This document shows positions 1 through 6,577 of a stretch of 6,577 nucleotides of DNA, piece by piece. Within the stretch, counting starts at the first letter, position 1; every line of letters begins with the position of its first letter. The notes beneath the pieces were generated by a model. It was given only the letters and a program-made list of their open reading frames with translations, was not told the origin of the DNA and did no database searches. The stretch is from the NCBI GenBank assembly GCA_016927965.1, contig JAFGLP010000043.1, positions 1 through 6,577 on the forward strand, read 5' to 3'. Made by a program: the position numbers and the translations under genes. This stretch comes from Dehalococcoidia bacterium (lineage in GTDB: Bacteria; Chloroflexota; Dehalococcoidia; GIF9; UBA5629).

Positions 1-6
1 ACCTCT

Positions 7-1947
<1,941 letters not shown>

Positions 1948-1956
1948 TTAGGTGTT

Positions 1957-2000
1957 AAAAGCGGCGCTGCTTTTTGAGCAGCGCCGCTTTTTTATTTTTT
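1957..2000 (+). terminator. Strong intrinsic terminator of acsA
   Basis: It begins 9 bases after the acsA stop. A perfect 15-bp stem (1957-1971 with 1977-1991, including an 11-bp G+C-rich core) closes a 5-base TTTTG loop. It is followed by a T-rich tract to 2000 broken by one A. The T tract lies on the + strand side only, so it should act mainly on acsA transcripts and insulate the next gene. Confidence 0.93.
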
Positions 2001-2038
2001 GATCTTTGTGCTGTTTAAATAAATGTGTGTGTAGAGCG

Positions 2039-2068
2039 TTGACACTACCTGTGTAGGCCACGTATAAT
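2039..2068 (+). promoter_or_regulatory. Sigma-70-type promoter for the permease gene
   Basis: A perfect TTGACA (-35) at 2039-2044 and a perfect TATAAT (-10) at 2063-2068 are separated by 18 bases, one more than the ideal 17. Transcription would start near 2075, giving a leader of about 30 bases before the TTG start. Since acsA ends in a strong terminator, this promoter probably supplies most or all permease mRNA. The spacer holds a small CTAC-4-GTAG inverted repeat (2045-2056) that is too short to call an operator. Confidence 0.8.
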
Positions 2069-2093
2069 GAAAAGCTAATATTTTCAAAATAAT

Positions 2094-2100
2094 AGGAGGT
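2094..2100 (+). promoter_or_regulatory. Ribosome-binding site that fixes the TTG start
   Basis: AGGAGGT is a full match to the anti-Shine-Dalgarno sequence and lies 6 bases before the TTG at 2107. It decides the start: the next in-frame ATG (residue 25) would cut into the conserved NPAPLGL motif and the first membrane segment. Confidence 0.9.
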
Positions 2101-2106
2101 ATTAAT

Positions 2107-2694
2107 TTGGCGGACAACGAAAGGTTGATCAAAGACATTACGGCAAATCCAGCACCTTTGGGCCTATTGGCATTCGGTATGACCACCGTGTTGCTGAACA
2201 TCCACAATGCCGGGATTTACTCGCTGGGTGCAATGATTCTGGCAATGGGCATTTTTTATGGAGGAATAGCCCAGGTAATCGCAGGTATCATGGAATGGAA
2301 AAAGGGCAATACTTTTGGCACTACGGCTTTCACTTCATACGGTCTTTTCTGGCTTACTCTTGTGGCATTACTGCTGATGCCGAAACTCGGCTGGTGGGAC
2401 AAACCGGCTAACTCGGCAATGATTGCCTATTTCTTCATGTGGGGACTTTTCACCCTGATAATGTTCATAGGCACCTTGAAGCTGAATAGGGCCCTGATGT
2501 TTGTGTTCGGTTCATTAACTGTACTGTTCTTCCTGCTTGCCATTCGGGATTTGACCGGCAGCGCCATCATTGGTGCTATTGCAGGATGGGAAGGAATTAT
2601 TTGTGGCCTGTCCGCTGTTTATGCTGGGTTGGCACAGGTTCTTAATGAGGTTTATGGAAAGGTCGTTTGGCCTATCTGGCCCGTTAAGAAATAG
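2107..2694 (+). CDS. satP: Acetate/succinate permease, GPR1/FUN34/YaaH (SatP) family
   Basis: This inner-membrane protein probably imports acetate, and possibly succinate, with protons. The 195-residue product matches the E. coli SatP/YaaH size class. The family signature NPAPLGL is at residues 14-20. Six hydrophobic segments can be read at about 17-36, 38-62, 72-91, 103-124, 128-146 and 152-180, with a short charged N-terminus and a lysine-ended C-terminus; no separate signal peptide is seen. Translation starts at TTG, supported by the AGGAGGT site 6 bases upstream and by the position of the signature motif. The gene has its own consensus promoter and is closed by a stem-loop. Its position right after acsA fits uptake followed by activation of acetate. 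The exact substrate cannot be read from the sequence: some family members move ammonium or other small acids, and the symbol is by family resemblance. Confidence 0.9.
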   Translation: MADNERLIKDITANPAPLGLLAFGMTTVLLNIHNAGIYSLGAMILAMGIFYGGIAQVIAGIMEWKKGNTFGTTAFTSYGLFWLTLVALLLMPKLGWWDKPANSAMIAYFFMWGLFTLIMFIGTLKLNRALMFVFGSLTVLFFLLAIRDLTGSAIIGAIAGWEGIICGLSAVYAGLAQVLNEVYGKVVWPIWPVKK

Positions 2695-2723
2695 TATTGT
2701 CTAATTGTTTATATAAACTCTTA

Positions 2724-2757
2724 CAGGGGGCCGGCATTAGCCGGCCTCCTGCTTTTA
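2724..2757 (+). terminator. Intrinsic terminator of the permease gene
   Basis: The arms 2724-2735 and 2740-2751 form a 12-bp, very G+C-rich stem with one G-T(U) pair and an ATTA loop. They are followed by CTTTTA, a short T run. It starts about 30 bases past the permease stop. The short T run makes it a little weaker on paper than the acsA terminator. Confidence 0.82.
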
Positions 2758-2775
2758 TACGCATTGATACTGCAG

Positions 2776-2784
2776 TGCTACAAT
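2776..2784 (+). promoter_or_regulatory. Candidate extended -10 promoter for uvrA
   Basis: TGCTACAAT is a TGn extended -10 element with five of six TATAAT bases. No convincing -35 sits 16-18 bases upstream, which is tolerable for extended -10 promoters. A start near 2791 would leave a leader of about 26 bases before the uvrA ATG. It lies after the permease terminator, where a uvrA promoter would be expected. I see no obvious LexA-type box. Confidence 0.45.
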
Positions 2785-2816
2785 AGTTAGGATTTATTGC
2801 AGCCGGGATATGCCAT

Positions 2817-5669
2817 ATGACTCTCAACAATATAGTAGTGCGCGGAGCACGCGAACATAATCTAAAAAATATAGATATTACTATACCGCGCGACAAACTC
2901 GTAGTGATTACCGGAGTATCGGGATCAGGGAAGAGTTCTTTGGCCTTCGATACGATATATGCTGAGGGGCAGCGACGGTATATAGAGTCACTTTCCGCTT
3001 ATGCCCGCCAGTTCCTGGGACGTATGGATAAGCCGGATGTTGATTATATTGAGGGCCTAAGCCCGGCTATATCTATTGATCAGAAAGGCCCTTCTCGCAA
3101 TCCACGTTCAACCGTCGGTACCGTTACAGAGATATATGATTACCTGCGGCTTCTGTTTGCCCGTGCAGGACGTCCCCACTGTCCGCAATGCGGGCGTGAA
3201 ATTGCACGGCAGACGGTACAGCAGATCGTGGATGCTGTACTCAAGATCAAATCGGGCAGCCGTATTATGATACTTGCGCCTTTAATTCGGGATAGAAAAG
3301 GTGAGCATCTGCAGGTGATGGATGATTTGAAGAAGACAGGATTTGTTCGTATCCGTGTAGATGGTTATGTTCGTGATCTCTCTGAAGAGATCGGACTGGA
3401 TAAAAACAAGAAACATAATATTGAAGCGGTTGTTGACCGCATTGTGACGGGTGATGATAGCAACCGGGCGCGTATAGCGGATTCAGTTGAGACGGCTTTA
3501 AAGCTGGGGGGTGGGGTAGTGCTTATCTCAATTATTGATGGTGAGGAGTTGCTTTTCTCGGAGCATTTTGCCTGTATTCACTGCGGTATCAGCCTGGGAG
3601 AGGTTGCTCCAAGGACATTTAGTTTCAACAGTCCTCACGGTGCGTGTCCGACCTGCACCGGCCTGGGTATCAAGCTCGAAATTGATCCTGAATTGGTTGT
3701 GCCCGACCGTGATCTTTCAATAGCAGAAGGTGCACTTCGTCCATGGGCTACCTATTCATGGTATTTAAACAACCTTGAAGAGATTGCCGGGCGCTATGGT
3801 TTCTCACTAAAGGTGCCTTTTAAGGACCTGACTAAAGGGCAGGCTGAACTGGTTTTATATGGCGAAAATCCTGACCGGCACAGGTACCGTTACCGTTTTG
3901 GTAAAGTGCGGGAGTATGCGGTTGGTTTCGAAGGCGTTATACCTAACCTGGAAAGACTATATAAGGAGACGGAATCCGAGAGTCGGCGGATCGAAATTCA
4001 GAGATATATGTCGGCTTCTGCGTGCCCTAGCTGCCATGGCAAACGGTTAAAGCCGGGGTCGCTGTCCATATTAATTGATAAAAAAAATATTATGGATATT
4101 ACCGCTATGTCTGCCGTTGAAGCCAGCTCATGGGTACAAAATATAATGGGCCCGCGAAATGGTGAGCTGGTACTGACCCCCAATGAAAGATTGATTGCAC
4201 AACAAATAGTCAAAGAGATTGATTCCAGGCTCGGTTTTTTAAAAGATATCGGGCTTGGCTATCTGACGCTGGACCGTTCATCTGCTACACTCAGCGGAGG
4301 AGAATCTCAAAGGATAAGGCTGGCAACCATGATAGGCAGCGGATTGATGGGTGTACTTTATATTTGTGATGAGCCTACTATAGGTTTGCACCCGGCTGAT
4401 ATACATCGTCTGATCGATACCATGAAAAAGTTGAGGGACCTTGGCAATACTGTTATCAGTGTCGAGCATGATGAAGGAATGATGAGGGCTGCTGACTATA
4501 TTATCGATTTGGGGCCGGGAGCAGGGGAACATGGGGGATGTGTGGTGGCTGTGGGTACAATTGACGACGTGATGAAATGTAAAGAATCGCTGACCGGACA
4601 GTATTTAAGCAAAACCAGGGAGATTGCAATGCCGCAAGACAGGCGACCGGGTTCCGGTAAGTATCTTGTGATAAAAGGCGCACGGGAAAATAATCTGAAA
4701 AACATCAGCGCAAAGATACCTTTAGGTAAACTCGTATGCATAACGGGTGTCTCCGGAAGCGGTAAAAGCACTCTCATGAATGATGTTTTATACAGGAGGC
4801 TGGCGCAGGTATTTTACAGGACAAAAGAAAAACCGGGAGAATGTGATGGCATTACAGGCATGGATAACATAGATAAGGTGATTAACATAGACCAGTCACC
4901 CATCGGACGTACTCCCCGCAGCAATCCTGCAACTTATACGGGGGCTTTCACCCCTATCAGGGAGTTGTTTGCATCTGTGCCGGAGGCCAGGGTGCGAGGA
5001 TATGGACCTGGTCGTTTCTCCTTTAATATACGGGGTGGGCGTTGTGAATCGTGTCAGGGAGAGGGCTACATTCAGATAGAGATGCAGTTCCTTCCCGATG
5101 TTACTGTTCCCTGTGAGTTATGCAAGGGTAAACGCTATAACAGGGAAGCGCTAGAGATACATTTTAAGGGTAAAAACATTGCAGATGTGCTTGATATGAC
5201 GATAGAAGAAGCCACTGCTCTTTTTGAGAATTTTCCCAAGATTAAGAATAAATTGTCCACTTTAAATGATGTGGGATTAGGCTATATGCGGTTGGGACAG
5301 CCTGCTCCTACCCTTTCTGGAGGAGAAGCGCAGCGTGTTAAGCTGGCTGCAGAACTGTCTCGCAGGTCAACCGGCCGAACGGTATATATACTTGATGAGC
5401 CTACCACCGGGCTGTCATTTGCCGATATCGACTGTCTGCTCAAGGTGTTGCAGAGGCTGGTCAGTACAGGCAACACCGTTATTATCATTGAGCATCACCT
5501 AGATGTTATTAAAAATGCCGATCATATAATTGATCTGGGGCCCGGCGCCGGTGAGGAAGGCGGTTACCTGATTGCCCAGGGGACACCGGAGAAAGTTGCT
5601 GGCATAAAAAATTCGGCAACAGGTCGTTATCTAAGCGATATAGTAAACAGAGCTGGTTTACCTGGTTAA
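2817..5669 (+). CDS. uvrA: UvrA, excinuclease ABC subunit A
   Basis: UvrA is the damage-sensing ATPase of nucleotide excision repair; as a dimer it loads UvrB on lesions. The 950-residue product has the full family architecture. Walker A GVSGSGKS occurs at 33-40 and again at 644-651. ABC signatures are LSGGESQR (492-499) and LSGGEAQR (833-840). Walker B DEP motifs start at D518 and D860, and switch histidines occur in VEHDEG and IEHHLD. Zinc-finger cysteines are C253/C256/C277/C280 and C743/C746/C766/C769, with further CxxC pairs at 122/125 and 403/406. The UvrB-binding region should lie at about 130-245. The ATG start matches the conserved N-terminus ([12 protein letters not shown]), and an in-frame stop lies 33 bases upstream; the only ribosome site is a weak GGGA 8 bases before it. 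One oddity: the second D-loop reads DEPTTGLSF, where E. coli has TGLHF (S867). ATA isoleucine codons are common, unlike in acsA. No repair partner is adjacent. Confidence 0.98.
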   Translation: MTLNNIVVRGAREHNLKNIDITIPRDKLVVITGVSGSGKSSLAFDTIYAEGQRRYIESLSAYARQFLGRMDKPDVDYIEGLSPAISIDQKGPSRNPRSTVGTVTEIYDYLRLLFARAGRPHCPQCGREIARQTVQQIVDAVLKIKSGSRIMILAPLIRDRKGEHLQVMDDLKKTGFVRIRVDGYVRDLSEEIGLDKNKKHNIEAVVDRIVTGDDSNRARIADSVETALKLGGGVVLISIIDGEELLFSEHFACIHCGISLGEVAPRTFSFNSPHGACPTCTGLGIKLEIDPELVVPDRDLSIAEGALRPWATYSWYLNNLEEIAGRYGFSLKVPFKDLTKGQAELVLYGENPDRHRYRYRFGKVREYAVGFEGVIPNLERLYKETESESRRIEIQRYMSASACPSCHGKRLKPGSLSILIDKKNIMDITAMSAVEASSWVQNIMGPRNGELVLTPNERLIAQQIVKEIDSRLGFLKDIGLGYLTLDRSSATLSGGESQRIRLATMIGSGLMGVLYICDEPTIGLHPADIHRLIDTMKKLRDLGNTVISVEHDEGMMRAADYIIDLGPGAGEHGGCVVAVGTIDDVMKCKESLTGQYLSKTREIAMPQDRRPGSGKYLVIKGARENNLKNISAKIPLGKLVCITGVSGSGKSTLMNDVLYRRLAQVFYRTKEKPGECDGITGMDNIDKVINIDQSPIGRTPRSNPATYTGAFTPIRELFASVPEARVRGYGPGRFSFNIRGGRCESCQGEGYIQIEMQFLPDVTVPCELCKGKRYNREALEIHFKGKNIADVLDMTIEEATALFENFPKIKNKLSTLNDVGLGYMRLGQPAPTLSGGEAQRVKLAAELSRRSTGRTVYILDEPTTGLSFADIDCLLKVLQRLVSTGNTVIIIEHHLDVIKNADHIIDLGPGAGEEGGYLIAQGTPEKVAGIKNSATGRYLSDIVNRAGLPG

Positions 5670-5693
5670 AGCAGACAGCAATAACGATAAAAC

Positions 5694-5726
5694 AAATACC
5701 GGCATGAGATTCTCATGCCGGTATTT
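5694..5726. terminator. Palindromic, probably two-way terminator between convergent genes
   Basis: Positions 5694-5726 form an exact palindrome about T5710: a 14-bp stem (5694-5707 with 5713-5726) and a 5-base GATTC loop. The + strand 3' side is A/T-rich (TATTTAATAATA). Read on the minus strand, the stem is followed by GTATTTGTTTTATCG, which is richer in T. It lies 24 bases after the uvrA stop and about 37 bases past the end of the opposing CoA-transferase gene, so one hairpin can serve both. Confidence 0.85.
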
Positions 5727-5736
5727 AATAATAGTA

Positions 5737-5754
5737 AGCTTTTAAATAAAAGCT
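5737..5754. other. Small A/T-rich hairpin after the CoA-transferase stop
   Basis: AGCTTTT (5737-5743) and AAAAGCT (5748-5754) form a 7-bp stem with an AAAT loop, 9 bases beyond the minus-strand stop. It could be a weak first terminator or a 3'-end processing stem for that transcript, ahead of the stronger palindrome. With only three G/C bases per arm or fewer, chance is a real alternative. Confidence 0.4.
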
Positions 5755-5763
5755 GCTTGCTAC

Positions 5764-6549
5764 TTACTTTCCGATCAGCATGCCGGTCGGGTCGATTTGT
5801 GTGCGCAGGATTTCCAGGTCCCTATCACTCGGTTCAGAGCTTATGCCGTATTTCTCCGGAATGATAAGATCGAAGCTGCAGTTGTCCTTGACCTCTTCAA
5901 CGGTAACTCCGGGATGTAAGGAAAACAGCCTCATTTTCTTAGTCTTATCATCAAAATCGTACATGGCCAGTTGTGAGACTACCCTGTAAGGCCCGGTATT
6001 GGCTGGGAGGCCTGCTGCTTCACGTGCGCCGGGGCCGGTCAGGTAACCGGGGCTGGTCATGAAGTCCAGCTTCTCGACGAATGTTCTTTTTGTCTGGTTG
6101 CCGAACACGAGGACTGTCCTGTGGCAGGCTGAAGCTATGTCGTTAGCTCCGCCGCTGCCTGGCAGGCGTACCTTGGGCAGATCATGATCGCCGATACAGG
6201 TAGTATTGATATTGCCGTATATATCGATCTGTGCACCGCCCAGGAAACCGTAGTCAATAAAACCAGACTGCTGGGCTGACATTACATCGTGCATGCTGGA
6301 AGCTGCCAGAGCATGGTGGGTGGTGAGTCCCTGCCCCACCGATATGGGCAGTTCCGGTAGCTGTGGTCCTATGCTGCCGGCTTCAAAGATCATTAGCAGG
6401 TTAGGTGCATGTGTTTTTTGAGCGAGCATGGCTGCTATCATCGGCAACCCGGTACCAACGAATGCGGCTTTTCCATCTTCCATCGTGCCGGCAGTGGTAA
6501 AAGCCAGGAACTCCCTCATGTTGTATTTTTTTTCTCCATTATTGCTCAT
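5764..6549 (-). CDS. CoA-transferase subunit beta, class I (glutaconate CoA-transferase GctB-like)
   Basis: This is the beta subunit of a two-subunit class I CoA-transferase, which moves CoA between an acyl-CoA and a carboxylic acid through a glutamyl-CoA thioester. The 261-residue product resembles Acidaminococcus GctB along its whole length. Matching blocks are VGTGLP (31-36), GGAQID (104-109), the glycine loop GSGGAN (131-136), TSPG (165-168), a GP-R-GLP block (172-182) and a DP near the C-terminus. E56 in FEAGS aligns with the GctB catalytic glutamate (VESG, residue 54), so it is probably an active transferase. The C-terminal half (YRVVS, SLHPGV) also resembles the actinobacterial IpdB steroid-ring enzymes, so the substrate is open: glutaconate, a 3-oxoacid or another acid. 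No signal peptide is seen, so it should be cytoplasmic. Start: ATG with GAGGGAG 10 bases upstream. The alpha subunit is probably the gene just upstream, off the window. Confidence 0.9.
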   Translation of the reverse strand: MSNNGEKKYNMREFLAFTTAGTMEDGKAAFVGTGLPMIAAMLAQKTHAPNLLMIFEAGSIGPQLPELPISVGQGLTTHHALAASSMHDVMSAQQSGFIDYGFLGGAQIDIYGNINTTCIGDHDLPKVRLPGSGGANDIASACHRTVLVFGNQTKRTFVEKLDFMTSPGYLTGPGAREAAGLPANTGPYRVVSQLAMYDFDDKTKKMRLFSLHPGVTVEEVKDNCSFDLIIPEKYGISSEPSDRDLEILRTQIDPTGMLIGK

Positions 6550-6577
6550 CGCTTATTTTCTCCCTCGTAATAAATAG
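6546..6577 (-). CDS. Possible 3' end of the CoA-transferase alpha subunit gene (partial)
   Basis: Class I transferases of this type are usually encoded alpha then beta with tight coupling, so the codons just upstream of the beta start should end the alpha gene. One minus-strand frame reads IYYEGENKR and stops at a TGA that overlaps the beta start as ATGA, typical of translational coupling. A second frame ends YLLRGRK at a TAA 3 bases before the ATG (6553-6555), and the third stays open into the beta gene for a few codons. I favour the ATGA frame, but the stretch is too short to prove the gene or the frame. Confidence 0.35.
   Translation of the reverse strand, partial: IYYEGENKR
6560..6566 (-). 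promoter_or_regulatory. Ribosome-binding site of the CoA-transferase beta gene
   Basis: Read on the minus strand, GAGGGAG lies 10 bases before the ATG at 6549. It supports the long start (MSNNGEKKYN) over the internal ATG at residue 11, which has no comparable site. The spacing is slightly long. It probably lies inside the end of the upstream coding region. Confidence 0.65.

Noticed and set aside
2024..2032. Short TG repeat upstream of the permease promoter
   Set aside because: Only about four units, well within chance; not a meaningful microsatellite.
1992..2207. Minus-strand open frame across the acsA-permease gap
   Set aside because: It would run through the terminator, promoter and permease start, and its sequence resembles no known protein; the signals on the + strand explain the region.
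2764..2769. TTGATA as a -35 element for uvrA
   Set aside because: No acceptable -10 lies 16-18 bases downstream, and it is only 9 bases from the better TACAAT element.
3998..4777. Several minus-strand open frames inside uvrA
   Set aside because: All lie across conserved UvrA motifs (zinc-finger, ABC signature, Walker regions), overlap one another and show no domain or start signal of their own.
5715..5786. The 9-mer CATGCCGGT occurs in the palindrome and again near the end of the transferase gene
   Set aside because: Nine bases shared once, with different flanks, is expected by chance; no insertion-site or repeat structure surrounds it.

Overview
This is a bacterial chromosomal segment of moderate G+C with four complete genes and, at the right edge, a few codons of a probable fifth. 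Three genes concern acetate or acyl-CoA metabolism (acetyl-CoA synthetase, an acetate/succinate-type permease and the beta subunit of a glutaconate-type CoA-transferase). The fourth is the housekeeping DNA-repair ATPase gene uvrA. Shine-Dalgarno sites, sigma-70-like promoter elements and stem-loop terminators are all bacterial in style. No base-by-base marker fixes the phylum. The metabolism suggests an organism that uses acetate or organic acids, perhaps an anaerobe. Some UvrA wording (the '[20 protein letters not shown]' stretch, '[10 protein letters not shown]') recalls Chloroflexota/Dehalococcoidia from memory, but this is a weak guess.

Layout, left to right: acsA (7-1947, +), ending in a strong intrinsic terminator at 1957-2000. 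Next comes a sigma-70-type promoter with perfect -35 and -10 hexamers (2039-2068), a strong Shine-Dalgarno and a TTG-started satP-like permease gene (2107-2694, +), followed by a second terminator (2724-2757). A short gap with an extended -10 candidate leads into uvrA (2817-5669, +). A long palindrome (5694-5726), probably a two-way terminator, separates uvrA from the convergent CoA-transferase beta subunit gene (5764-6549, -). That gene's upstream neighbour, probably the alpha subunit, runs off the window. All intergenic gaps are under 170 bases.

Functionally, the permease would bring acetate (or succinate) across the membrane. AcsA would activate acetate with ATP to acetyl-CoA, and the CoA-transferase pair would exchange CoA between an acyl-CoA and an acid, often acetyl-CoA/acetate. 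The genes are neighbours but not one operon: terminators separate acsA, the permease gene and uvrA, and the transferase gene is on the opposite strand. I found no mobile element, CRISPR array, RNA gene or riboswitch. Nothing here amounts to a previously undescribed system. The findings are modest observations about regulation, codon use and a few residues.
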